Positions 7,849 through 16,379 of a DNA stretch of 52,904 nt are shown here, in pieces. Both the position numbers and the translations under genes were made by a program. The stretch comes from Candidatus Gastranaerophilales bacterium. Lineage in GTDB: Bacteria; Cyanobacteriota; Vampirovibrionia; Gastranaerophilales; Gastranaerophilaceae. The DNA lies in contig CALUSB010000011.1 of NCBI GenBank assembly GCA_944323335.1, positions 1 through 52,904 on the forward strand. Direction: 5' to 3'. The notes under the pieces are model-generated. The model was not told where the DNA came from. It ran no database searches and was given only the letters and a program-made list of their open reading frames with translations. Position 1 is the first letter of the stretch. Each line of letters begins with the position of its first letter.

Positions 7849-8604
7849 TTACTCCAATCCTTCTCTTTGAACGAAATCTTTAACTTCAAAGAACTCTTCC
7901 ATAGTTTTTAATCTGTCCCAAGTTTGAACATTGTTTGTTCTCCAGTTCAAAGGACATACAGAAAGAACTTCGACGAATGAGAAACCGCCCATATCAACAT
8001 TTTTAAGAGCTTTTTTAAATGTTGCTTTTAACTTTCTCAAGTTAGAAACAGAAGCTCTTGCAACAAATGACTTTTCAGGGTCAGCAATTGAAGCAACCAT
8101 TTCAGCACCTTTTGCAGGTCTGCCGGTAACGTCGCAATCACGACCATAGGGAGTTGTTTCTGTTTTTTGACCGGGCATTGTTGTAGGTGACATCTGACCG
8201 CCTGTCATACCGTAGTTAGTATTGTTTGCAACAATAATCAAAAGGTTTTCTGACCTTACCGCAGCGTTTACCAGGTGCTGAGAACCGATAGCAAGACCGC
8301 CGCCATCGCCCATATATGCAATACCTACCAAATCAGGATTAGCTCTTGTTACACCGTAAATTACCGGGGTTGTACGACCGTGGTGAGTTTGAACCGTATC
8401 TACGTTCATATAATTCCAAGATAACAATGAACATCCGATATCACAACCAAATACTGCTTTGTCATTTAGCTCAAGTTCATCAATAGTTTGGGCAAGAGTT
8501 TTTAAAATCATGCCATGCCCGCAACCGGGGCAGAATTTAGATGCACCAACTTCGGCATTTTGAGCTTTTGCCAATCTTGGTCCTTTTTCTAACATTTCTA
8601 TCAT
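7849..8604 (-). CDS. 2-oxoacid:ferredoxin oxidoreductase, beta (TPP-binding) subunit
   Basis: A 251-residue thiamine-diphosphate subunit. FCPGCGHG near residue 24 is the signature start of KorB/VorA-type beta subunits. The TPP/Mg motif is GDGGG followed by ANNTNYGMTGGQ, and the SPTT segment follows. It catalyses decarboxylation of a 2-oxoacid and electron transfer to ferredoxin, yielding acyl-CoA. GAGG precedes the start. The exact substrate (2-oxoglutarate or branched-chain 2-oxoacids) cannot be decided from sequence here. Confidence 0.94.
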   Translation of the reverse strand: MIEMLEKGPRLAKAQNAEVGASKFCPGCGHGMILKTLAQTIDELELNDKAVFGCDIGCSLLSWNYMNVDTVQTHHGRTTPVIYGVTRANPDLVGIAYMGDGGGLAIGSQHLVNAAVRSENLLIIVANNTNYGMTGGQMSPTTMPGQKTETTPYGRDCDVTGRPAKGAEMVASIADPEKSFVARASVSNLRKLKATFKKALKNVDMGGFSFVEVLSVCPLNWRTNNVQTWDRLKTMEEFFEVKDFVQREGLE

Positions 8605-8634
8605 TTATTTTTTCCTCTTTTTCTATTCTAAAAA

Positions 8635-9729
8635 CTACACTGTTGCAGGTTCTTTAACCATAGATTCAACTTTTTGAACAATGTCGTCACCTGTAACGCC
8701 GACGCCCATTTTAAATAGAGTTGAATAAGGTGTTTGTAATCCGTAGATTTTTTCAAGAACCATTTGAGCAAGTTGACCGTTTGCAGATTCTGTGAAAAGC
8801 ACTTGCTTAGCACGCGCAACTGCTGCTCTTAGAGGTTTAACAGCAAGAGGACGAAGTGTAATAGGTCTGAATAAACCTGCTTTTATACCTTTTGCTCTTA
8901 ATTCATCAACAGCTGTCATTGCAGACCTTGCAACAATACCATGAGCGATGATAAGAATTTCAGCGTCATCAGCTTTGTATTCGAGGTATTCTTCAATTTC
9001 AGGAGAAATTCTGTCGAATTCTTCTTGGTATTTATCAAGAACTTCCATAAGTTCTTCTTCAAGGTTAAATGTATTTCTGATATGGTTAACCGGTCTTGTA
9101 CCGTTTGCACCACCCAAAGTAGCTTCAACAGGAACCATCTTAATGCCGCGAGAAGCAGGGTCATACAATGTAACAGGTTCTCTCATTTTACCTTGGTAAC
9201 CATCAGCCAACATAAATGTAGGGAATCTGTACTTCCAAGCGGTATTAAATGCTTTAATCATGTAATCATACAGGTCTTGGTGTCCCGCAGTAGAGTATAC
9301 AATTCTAAAACCTTCACCGTTACCGCCAAAACATGTAAGTCTTGTTTCTTGTTGAGCGTAAATAACAGTCGCTGTTGACGGGCCGCCTCTTTGCATTACT
9401 GCACATACAAAAGGTATTCTCATCATCTCAGCCATGCTCTGAGCATCTTGCATAATAACATTACCCGGGCCTGCTGTAGCGGTAAATGCTCTTTTGCCCG
9501 CTAAAATACCACCGATTGTAGAAAAACCGGCAGAAATTTCATCTTCTGTTTGCAAGAAGCCTGCTTCTGTTTTAGGAAGCAATTTGCACCAAGTGTGCAT
9601 AATTTCGTTCTGAGGAGTGATGGGATAACCATACATAAACTCAGCCTCTGCAGCATTAGCCGCATAGGCTATAACTTCGTTTCCTGTCAAGAACATTCTG
9701 GTGTCTTGTGTAATAAGTTTTTTTACCAT
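8635..9729 (-). CDS. 2-oxoacid:ferredoxin oxidoreductase, alpha subunit
   Basis: A 364-residue alpha subunit of the KorA/VorB group. It shows YPITPQNEI near the N terminus, the pyrimidine-binding region around QTEDEISA, a TATAGPGN loop and the C-terminal transketolase-like domain. It is the first gene of an alpha-beta-gamma-delta operon, with AAGGA before the ATG. It supplies the pyrimidine-binding half of the TPP site. The operon marks anaerobic, ferredoxin-linked carbon metabolism: acyl-CoA and reduced ferredoxin from 2-oxoacids, or the reverse direction. Confidence 0.94.
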   Translation of the reverse strand: MVKKLITQDTRMFLTGNEVIAYAANAAEAEFMYGYPITPQNEIMHTWCKLLPKTEAGFLQTEDEISAGFSTIGGILAGKRAFTATAGPGNVIMQDAQSMAEMMRIPFVCAVMQRGGPSTATVIYAQQETRLTCFGGNGEGFRIVYSTAGHQDLYDYMIKAFNTAWKYRFPTFMLADGYQGKMREPVTLYDPASRGIKMVPVEATLGGANGTRPVNHIRNTFNLEEELMEVLDKYQEEFDRISPEIEEYLEYKADDAEILIIAHGIVARSAMTAVDELRAKGIKAGLFRPITLRPLAVKPLRAAVARAKQVLFTESANGQLAQMVLEKIYGLQTPYSTLFKMGVGVTGDDIVQKVESMVKEPATV

Positions 9730-9803
9730 TTTGAATCCTTACATTTTGTGAGTGAATACACTATTTTCATACTACAAAATTAAGGAATATTCAAGTAAAA
9801 TTA

Positions 9804-10979
9804 TTAGTTTGATGATTGTTTTATCTTATAGTCTGCAGAAGTTTTTAATCTGTATAAGTTATTAAAATCCATATCAAGCGGAAGGTGGATTTTTCTCCTT
9901 TGTGACTGTGCGAACTCGCCCAAAGTCAAAAAATAAGGAATCAAATCTCTTCTTTTGTTCAAATTCACCTTATTTCTCTCGTATTTATAAGCCGCAGCAG
10001 TATAGGCTATAAACTCTTTTTTAAGCTTTGCTCTTTTTATATTTTCAGGGTCATTGGGATTGTCACTAATAGGACACAACGGCTCTAAAATACTTACTAT
10101 TTTATGATATTCCGGATTAACACTTTTACCTTGAAGTATTTTGTATGGAATATCTTCAAGTTCTTTTAAGACAGCAACATCTCGTCCTAAAATTTGTATC
10201 TCGCCTCTGTAACCGTCAGGAAAAGCTACAGAAAGGTGTACAGCCGTGTAGCCGGTTTCATTTCTCACGCTTTTTTCATTTACAAAGATACCAAACCTGT
10301 CGGATGAAGCCTGCGCAAGCTTGTGAAGTTTGGTTTGTCCTACATATTGAAATTTTTTGTCATGCGGGGTGTGGTTTTCTACTTCTGTTATTTTTAATCT
10401 GCCTTCTTTAACAATCTCAATAAGTTCGTCAACGATAAGGTCGGCACTGTTTTTCGAATTGTCACCAAGAATAATTCTTGCGCCGATTATATCTCCAAGT
10501 CTGTTAATTACGGCTTCTTTTGAAAACAAATATTTCTGAGTTGCCTTTTCTCTGATTGAATTTGCACCTTTGGTTCTAAACTCAAGATTGTATATAGGAT
10601 GTTCTCTGTCACAACTTTTGTTATTTTCCGGCATAAGCGAATCAAGAGATTGCTTTAGGGTGATTTCAAGCCGCTTGGTATCATATGAAGCCTCTCTTGA
10701 TATTCTGTGGGCCAAAACATTTGTTATAGTTCTTTCTTTTTCATGCATTACCTTATCATCAGCATCTCTAATGCTTGACTGCACGGGTAAAGCACCTAAT
10801 TTATCACTAAGTTTTTCTTTTTGTTTTTTTCGACTTGTGAAACTTATTGTATCAGATGCAAGCGGTTTTAAATTTGTGCTGTTTACAAAAAAATTAGGAA
10901 CACTTTTATTTAAGTTTGTTTTATTGGTTTTTAAAGATGGAAAATTGCTGCCAAGAGACAACCCAAATATTTTAATCAT
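9804..10979 (-). CDS. RelA/SpoT nucleotidyltransferase-domain protein
   Basis: A 391-residue protein. The centre resembles the (p)ppGpp synthetase fold. An EFRTKGANSIREKA segment matches the usual RvK...Si.KL stretch. GDIIGARIIL matches the DI.G.R motif. GYTAVHLSV then RGEIQILG with a following LEDIPYKI match the Y..H...EiQ...E motifs. There is no HD hydrolase, TGS or ACT domain, so it is closer to small alarmone synthetases, but with a long N-terminal extension (about 1-90) that includes ISFTS and a C-terminal helical extension. It could be an alarmone synthetase, another pyrophosphotransferase or a toxin. It appears to be a single-gene unit. Confidence 0.72.
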   Translation of the reverse strand: MIKIFGLSLGSNFPSLKTNKTNLNKSVPNFFVNSTNLKPLASDTISFTSRKKQKEKLSDKLGALPVQSSIRDADDKVMHEKERTITNVLAHRISREASYDTKRLEITLKQSLDSLMPENNKSCDREHPIYNLEFRTKGANSIREKATQKYLFSKEAVINRLGDIIGARIILGDNSKNSADLIVDELIEIVKEGRLKITEVENHTPHDKKFQYVGQTKLHKLAQASSDRFGIFVNEKSVRNETGYTAVHLSVAFPDGYRGEIQILGRDVAVLKELEDIPYKILQGKSVNPEYHKIVSILEPLCPISDNPNDPENIKRAKLKKEFIAYTAAAYKYERNKVNLNKRRDLIPYFLTLGEFAQSQRRKIHLPLDMDFNNLYRLKTSADYKIKQSSN

Positions 10980-11037
10980 TTTATAGTTACCTTAAAAAAT
11001 CAGACCAGTGTACAAAACTTGAGAAAAAATTTTTTTG

Positions 11038-11382
11038 CTACTGTAAAATATTTTCTACAAAATCTATTTTTTCACCCAAGATTGAAATCGCACTTAATCT
11101 GTATGAAGAAAAATTTTCATGCGTTTGAGCTATGAAATAACTTACACCTTTTTTTATTTTTTCAATTTTAGATTTTGTTATAGCTTCAAACGGGACCCCA
11201 AAAGATGTATTTGTTCTGCATTTAACCTCAACAAAGTATAAAATAGAGTCCTTTTTAGCAATTATATCTATTTCAGAGTATCTTGAGTATCTGAAATTTC
11301 TCACTAAAATTTTAAAACCCTTTTTTATTAAAAAATCTGCCGCTTTATCTTCGCCGCATTTGCCTTTAACTTTGTTTGACAT
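11038..11382 (-). CDS. YraN/UPF0102 endonuclease-like protein
   Basis: A 114-residue protein of the YraN family (restriction-endonuclease-like fold). The motif order is G..GED.A..FL...G, ILVRNFRYSRYSEIDIIAKK, then FVEVKCRT, giving the E-D-ExK nuclease site. It is thought to act in DNA recombination or repair. The start at 11382 matches the family length; an upstream in-frame extension has no family support. It is divergent from gatA with a 35-bp intergenic gap. Confidence 0.85.
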   Translation of the reverse strand: MSNKVKGKCGEDKAADFLIKKGFKILVRNFRYSRYSEIDIIAKKDSILYFVEVKCRTNTSFGVPFEAITKSKIEKIKKGVSYFIAQTHENFSSYRLSAISILGEKIDFVENILQ

Positions 11383-11417
11383 AAAATAATTGTAATACAA
11401 ATTAGTGGAGCACATCA

Positions 11418-12854
11418 ATGGAATTATTGAAAAAAACCGCAGTTGAACAAAGAAAAGCGCTTCTAAACAAAGAAATAAGCGCAGTTGAACTAACTGAAGA
11501 AACATTTAAACAAATAGAAAAAGAAGACGATAAAATAGGGGCTTATAACTCCCTGACAAAAGAACAGGCGATTGAGACTGCAAAAAAAGTTGACCAAAAA
11601 ATTGCACAAAACGAAGAGCTACCTATAATGGCAGGTATTCCTCTTGCACTTAAAGATAATATGAACATGATAGGTTCAAGAACTACTGCAAGCTCAAAAA
11701 TCTTAGAAAATTTTGTTTCACCGTTTGACGCCACTGTTACAAAAAAATTAAAAGAAAACTTTGTACCGATTATAGGCAAGGCAAACCTTGATGAGTTTGC
11801 AATGGGTTCAAGTAATGAAAACTCAGCTTTTAAAATTGTAAGAAACCCTCACAACCTGAACAAAGTCCCCGGAGGCTCTTCAGGCGGTTCTGCAGCCTCT
11901 GTTGCTGCATATGAAGCAACGGTTTCTCTTGGTTCAGACACAGGCGGCAGTATCAGACTTCCTGCAAGTTTTTGCGGTATTAACGGTTTTAAACCTACAT
12001 ACGGCAGAGTTTCTCGCTACGGGTTGATAGCTTTTGCTTCTTCCCTTGACCAAATAGGGCCTTTTGGCAGATGCGTAGAGGACATTGCAAATCTTTACAT
12101 GGCAATTGCAGGCTGGGATGAAAAGGACTCAACATCACTTAAACTTGAAGTTGAAGACGTTAACAAAACCTTAAAAAATGACATCAAAGGTCTTAAAATC
12201 GGAGTCATTAAAGAACTTATGGCAGAGGGTGTCAGCGATGATGTAAGAAAATCAATTGAAAACGCTATTGAAGTTTACAAAAAACTCGGCGCAGAAATTA
12301 AAGAGGTTTCTCTTCCTCTTTTAAAATATTCAATAGGTATTTACTACATCGTTGCAACAGCTGAAGCAAGTTCAAATCTGGCGCGTTTTGACGGTGTCAG
12401 ATACGGTTACAGAACAAAAGACGCTCAAAATCTTCTTGAAATGTACACAAAAACTCGTGCCGAAGGTTTTGGAGATGAAGTTAAAAGACGTATAATGCTT
12501 GGAACTTACGCTCTATCAAGCGGATATTATGATGCTTACTACAAAAAAGCTCAACAGTTAAGACGTCTTGTTAAAAATGATTTTGACAATGTGTTTAAAG
12601 ATGTTGATGTGCTTATTTCACCAACATGTCCTACAACAGCGTTTGACATAGGTTCTCGTAACGAAGACCCGCTTGCAATGTATCTGACAGATATTGCAAC
12701 AATCAGTGCTAACCTCATCGGAGCACCTGCACTTAGCACTCCTTGCGGATTTGATAGCGAAAAAATGCCTATAGGTTTACAAATTATAGGCAAAAACTTG
12801 GATGAATCAACAATTCTAAGAGCGGCTTACAATCTTGAACAGGCGTTGAAATAA
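11418..12854 (+). CDS. gatA: Glutamyl-tRNA(Gln)/aspartyl-tRNA(Asn) amidotransferase subunit A
   Basis: A 478-residue amidase-signature enzyme. It releases ammonia from glutamine for GatB to amidate Glu-tRNA(Gln) or Asp-tRNA(Asn). The catalytic triad is visible: Lys79 in ALKDN, Ser154 in PGGSSGGSAA and Ser178 in GSDTGGSIR. Length is normal. GTGGAG lies upstream of the ATG. gatB and gatC are not in the window, so the subunits are encoded in separate places. The gene ends at an intrinsic terminator. Confidence 0.97.
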   Translation: MELLKKTAVEQRKALLNKEISAVELTEETFKQIEKEDDKIGAYNSLTKEQAIETAKKVDQKIAQNEELPIMAGIPLALKDNMNMIGSRTTASSKILENFVSPFDATVTKKLKENFVPIIGKANLDEFAMGSSNENSAFKIVRNPHNLNKVPGGSSGGSAASVAAYEATVSLGSDTGGSIRLPASFCGINGFKPTYGRVSRYGLIAFASSLDQIGPFGRCVEDIANLYMAIAGWDEKDSTSLKLEVEDVNKTLKNDIKGLKIGVIKELMAEGVSDDVRKSIENAIEVYKKLGAEIKEVSLPLLKYSIGIYYIVATAEASSNLARFDGVRYGYRTKDAQNLLEMYTKTRAEGFGDEVKRRIMLGTYALSSGYYDAYYKKAQQLRRLVKNDFDNVFKDVDVLISPTCPTTAFDIGSRNEDPLAMYLTDIATISANLIGAPALSTPCGFDSEKMPIGLQIIGKNLDESTILRAAYNLEQALK

Positions 12855-12870
12855 AAAAAATAAACAATAA

Positions 12871-12900
12871 AAAAAGCACCCCTTTAAAGGGTGCTTTTTT
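12871..12900 (+). terminator. Intrinsic terminator after gatA
   Basis: The stem AGCACCC (12875-12881) / GGGTGCT (12889-12895), extended by flanking A-run/T-run pairing, is followed by a run of six T. Confidence 0.88.
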
Positions 12901-12972
12901 AATACTTCTTAACAAAGTATAAAGCAAATTCAAGTATTATCCGATAAAAGATTAGGATGACAAAGAAAGGTT

Positions 12973-13647
12973 ATGGAAATGGGCAGTAATGTTAATAACA
13001 ACCTAAACGGCATATTGGATGCCATGGGAATAAGAGAAGAATTTGAAGAAAAAGCAAAAGCCGCCTTTGAAGATGCAAAAGCATCAGAGAGCGACAAAAG
13101 TATTTTTGAATCCAAAGAAAGTTTTATAGAGCATTATAATGACGTTATTATGGGCTCAAAAGACACAGAATCTATACCGGTTGATTATTTTACAGCTGTT
13201 GCTACCGATAAAGGATATATTATCGATAACAGTGAAAGCGCAAATAAACTAAGAAGCCTTGTAGACAGGGACGGAAATGGTGAACTATCAAGAGATGAGT
13301 CATCCTTGTTGCTTGATAGCGTCTATGAAGCAGCTACAGTGCTTAACACCGAGCCGATAGAAAAAGAAGAAAAGAAAGAAGAAAAAAAAGAAAACTACAC
13401 AACTGTTGCGATTGACCCTTGGGGACAAGGGCCTGACGATTGTCTTTCAAGAATAATAGCAAACCACGTTGACGGTATAAAATTATATAGCGAAGATTAC
13501 AATCAATATCTAGCTAAAATATGCGAATTAAACGGCATAAAAGACCCAAATGTCGTTTATGGCGAGGTTAAACTCCCGGAACTTGTATGTGATTCTAACG
13601 GAGAAATTCAAAGAGATGCTGATGGCGCCATAAAATTTGCAGAATAA
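12973..13647 (+). CDS. EF-hand protein with LysM-like C-terminal domain
   Basis: A 224-residue protein. Residues 98-109 form a canonical EF-hand loop (D98, D100, N102, E104, E109). An acidic/Lys linker (about 128-142) leads to residues 145-203, which read like a LysM domain: WGQGPDDCLSRIIANH at the start and a GIKDPNVVYGEVKLP end. LysM binds peptidoglycan or chitin-like glycans, so a cell-wall-associated calcium protein is plausible. No signal peptide is visible, which leaves its export open. AAAGG precedes the start. Confidence 0.75.
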   Translation: MEMGSNVNNNLNGILDAMGIREEFEEKAKAAFEDAKASESDKSIFESKESFIEHYNDVIMGSKDTESIPVDYFTAVATDKGYIIDNSESANKLRSLVDRDGNGELSRDESSLLLDSVYEAATVLNTEPIEKEEKKEEKKENYTTVAIDPWGQGPDDCLSRIIANHVDGIKLYSEDYNQYLAKICELNGIKDPNVVYGEVKLPELVCDSNGEIQRDADGAIKFAE

Positions 13648-13824
13648 CTATAACGCCTTAAAAAATCTACTACTTACCCCTCCACTCCCTATCCTAACAC
13701 GAACACTTTTTAAGCACTTGGGGCACTTTCCTTCATAAAAAGTGCCCTCTTTATTTTTGTAAATCCTGCCATATACATGACAGCACTCAAACATAACTCC
13801 TAGAAATTGTCTTTTTTCAGCCAT
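13648..13824 (-). CDS. 58-residue zinc-ribbon-like small protein
   Basis: A short ORF encoding 58 residues. It contains a CC pair at 14-15 followed by VYGRIYKN, a CPKC knuckle at 35-38, and a C-terminal VRIGSGGVSSRFFKAL. The two cysteine pairs suggest one bound zinc. The GGxSSRFF ending resembles small conserved proteins that I recall from several phyla, without a known function. Its stop codon directly abuts the stop of the convergent EF-hand/LysM gene (13647/13648). The start is uncertain: Met1 has no clear ribosome site, while Met11 follows AGGAG at a very short spacing. Confidence 0.65.
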   Translation of the reverse strand: MAEKRQFLGVMFECCHVYGRIYKNKEGTFYEGKCPKCLKSVRVRIGSGGVSSRFFKAL

Positions 13825-13937
13825 AGAAATATTTTACAACTTATAAAAACTACAAACAAGTCATCTCATCTAAAAGGTTGTTTTCTTTTTTAAAAAAAAT
13901 CATTAATTTTATTATAGGTTATTAATGAGGTTAGATT

Positions 13938-14444
13938 ATGAGTACAAGATTAAGCGGACAAGCACTTATGGCACAAGCCATATACGGACTTACAAACAAC
14001 TTTGCGGTACTAAGCGCCGGAGCATCAGGCGGCTTAACGCTTGAACAAATTGTTAATCCGTCCGACGAAGTAAATAAAAACAACTTAAATGTGAGCTTTC
14101 AAAGCTATTTGTCACAAAACTTCTCAAGTATTGATGCTGACGGCGATGGCAAAATAAGTGCAACAGATATACAGCAATATACAAATCAGCTCTCACAAAA
14201 GGGTCTTAGCTATCAAGAACTTATGCAGTTATGCTACAGTTCGTCTGCAGGCTCACAACTTGAGGAAGTCCTTGCTCACTTTAGTGAAATTGACCAAAAC
14301 GGTGACGGCAGAGTAACAAACGCAGAAATTGCTGCCTATGGCGTTGACACAGAAATTGAAGAAATGGAAGAAAATCACCCCAAATTTCAACCGACAAATA
14401 TTTCAAACTACGTTGACAATGATGATGTAACATCATCTACATAA
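13938..14444 (+). CDS. Protein with two EF-hand calcium-binding loops
   Basis: A 168-residue protein with two canonical EF-hand loops: residues 66-77 (D66, D68, D70, then Lys-Ile-Ser, D77) and 119-130 (D119, N121, D123, E130). The N terminus is Gly/Ala/Ser-rich without a signal peptide. The C terminus is acidic. It probably binds calcium; the partner is unknown. GAGG precedes the ATG. The 3' end overlaps rsmD (convergent) by 12 bp. Confidence 0.8.
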   Translation: MSTRLSGQALMAQAIYGLTNNFAVLSAGASGGLTLEQIVNPSDEVNKNNLNVSFQSYLSQNFSSIDADGDGKISATDIQQYTNQLSQKGLSYQELMQLCYSSSAGSQLEEVLAHFSEIDQNGDGRVTNAEIAAYGVDTEIEEMEENHPKFQPTNISNYVDNDDVTSST

Positions 14445-14978
14445 TCTTATAAACAAAAGACAACAACGACCATAATTTTTTTCTTTAAAAAGTTCCGATG
14501 AAGTGAATTTCCCAAGTTCCCTTATAACATCGGGCTTTTTCTTTTTATCACATTCAATTATAGCAACCCCATCAGGCAAAAGCAGGTTTTGACATATCTC
14601 AAATATCCTGCTATAAGAATAATCCCATGGCGGGTCAGCGTATATTACATCAAATTTAGAGTCTTTTTTAAAATTATATTTAAGAGAATCTGATTTTATA
14701 ATTTTAGTGTCAGTGCTGAGGTCTTTTAGATTTTGTTTTGCAATGTTTATAACCGATGAATCTATCTCAAAAGACAATGTTTCAAAACCTCTTGATAGAG
14801 CTTCAAGGGTCATGATGCCGCTGCCTAAAAACAAATCCAGAAATTTTTTACCCGAAAAATCACCCATATAAGAGTATAAAACATTAAACACGCTCTCTCT
14901 GACATTAGAAAGAGTTGGACGCACACCCTTTGGAGTGATTATTTTTCTACCTTTATATTGCCCACCTGTAAGATGCAT
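14433..14978 (-). CDS. rsmD: 16S rRNA (guanine966-N2)-methyltransferase
   Basis: A 181-residue methyltransferase of the RsmD family. It starts with the family-typical GGQ.KGRKI..P.G...RPT....RES.FN. The SAM-binding motif is FLDLFLGSGIM and the catalytic motif is DPPW. It methylates G966 of 16S rRNA during 30S assembly. Length is normal. It is divergent from the flavoprotein gene at 15008, with only 29 bp between them. Confidence 0.92.
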   Translation of the reverse strand: MHLTGGQYKGRKIITPKGVRPTLSNVRESVFNVLYSYMGDFSGKKFLDLFLGSGIMTLEALSRGFETLSFEIDSSVINIAKQNLKDLSTDTKIIKSDSLKYNFKKDSKFDVIYADPPWDYSYSRIFEICQNLLLPDGVAIIECDKKKKPDVIRELGKFTSSELFKEKNYGRCCLLFIRLCR

Positions 14979-15007
14979 TTTTTAAAAACCTTTTGCATCA
15001 TAATAAC

Positions 15008-16378
15008 ATGAAAAAAATAGTAATTATCGGCGGCGGCGCAGCAGGCCCAAAAACAGCAGCAAAAGCAAAAAGGATGAACCCCGAGAATACAGTTGAACTC
15101 TATACTGATGAAAACCTTATTTCATACAGCGCTTGCGGACTTCCGTATTTTATAGAGGGAACGGTAAAAAATATTAATCAACTCATCATAAGAACGCCCG
15201 AAGACTTTGAAAAACAAGGGATAAATATTTTTCTTGAACATAAAGTGGAAAAAATTATCCCCGAGAAAAAATGTATAATCGCAAATAATAAAGAAATAAG
15301 CTATGACGAGCTTGTAATATGCACAGGTGCTGAACTTATCAGACCAAATATAAGAAATATCGATATAGACGGAGTCTATTACCTTAAAAAAATTCAAGAC
15401 GGTATAAAAATAAAAGAAGCTATGCAAGAAGCCAAAAAAGTAATCATAATAGGCGGCGGATATATTGGAATAGAGCTTATTGAGGCTTTTGTTGAAAACG
15501 GCATAAGCGTCACGCTTGTTGAAAATTCAGACAGAATGATGAAAATTTTTGACAGTGAATTTAGCGATATGATAAAAAATCACATCCTTGAGCGCGACAA
15601 GCAATGGGTTGATATGTACTTCAATCAAGAGGTTGAAGAGTTTTTTGCCGATGAACAAGGAAAATTTATAAAACTAAAAACAAAAAGCGGGCTTGAGCTT
15701 GAGGCAGATTTTTGCGTTATTGCTATCGGTGTAAGACCAAATGTAACTTTAGCAAAAGATGCAGGTGTAAAAATCGGCATAACGGGCGGCATTGAAACAG
15801 ACAACTCAATGCGAACAAATATAGAAAATATCTGGGCAGCGGGAGATTGCACCGAAGAGCATTGTCTTATTACAAAAAGGCCCGTTTATGTTGCACTTGG
15901 AACAATAGCAAATAAGGAGGGGCGTGTTGCCGCGATTAATGTTACAAATTGCCCGAAGGTGTGTGAGAAGTTTGATGGCATATTAGGTTCTGCTATTACA
16001 AAATATTTTAACTACACCATAGCTATTACCGGTATGAATGCGCAAACTGCAGCAAAAATTGCCCAAAAACATGACTTGCAGCCAATAAGCGCCACGGTTG
16101 TCAAAAAAGACAAAGCGGGTTACATGCCGGATTCAGAGAACATTACAATAAAACTCGTTGCAGATAAAAAAACAGGCAAGCTCCTTGGTGCACAAGGCGT
16201 TGGCACGGGAGATGTAAATAAAAGGATAAATACGGTTACATCAGCTCTTCAATCAGGTCTTACCGTAGAAGAATTTTTACACCTTGACCTGCCATACGCT
16301 CCGCCTTATTCTTCAACGATAGACATACTCTTAACTGCAGCATATAGGCTTGATGCGCAGATTAAAGGCAAAGAATAG
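15008..16378 (+). CDS. FAD/NAD(P)-dependent oxidoreductase, CoA-disulfide reductase/NADH oxidase type
   Basis: A 456-residue flavoprotein of the pyridine nucleotide-disulfide family. It has an N-terminal FAD Rossmann motif (IIGGGAAG), the single redox Cys in SYSACGLPYFI typical of CoA-disulfide reductases and Nox/Npx enzymes, a second Rossmann motif for NAD(P)H (IIGGGYIGIEL), the FAD-binding AAGDC segment, and a dimerisation domain. It probably reduces CoA-disulfide, oxygen, peroxide or polysulfide with NAD(P)H. The ATG at 15008 is chosen over an in-frame TTG at 14993. No clear ribosome site precedes either. Confidence 0.87.
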   Translation: MKKIVIIGGGAAGPKTAAKAKRMNPENTVELYTDENLISYSACGLPYFIEGTVKNINQLIIRTPEDFEKQGINIFLEHKVEKIIPEKKCIIANNKEISYDELVICTGAELIRPNIRNIDIDGVYYLKKIQDGIKIKEAMQEAKKVIIIGGGYIGIELIEAFVENGISVTLVENSDRMMKIFDSEFSDMIKNHILERDKQWVDMYFNQEVEEFFADEQGKFIKLKTKSGLELEADFCVIAIGVRPNVTLAKDAGVKIGITGGIETDNSMRTNIENIWAAGDCTEEHCLITKRPVYVALGTIANKEGRVAAINVTNCPKVCEKFDGILGSAITKYFNYTIAITGMNAQTAAKIAQKHDLQPISATVVKKDKAGYMPDSENITIKLVADKKTGKLLGAQGVGTGDVNKRINTVTSALQSGLTVEEFLHLDLPYAPPYSSTIDILLTAAYRLDAQIKGKE

Positions 16379-16379
16379 T

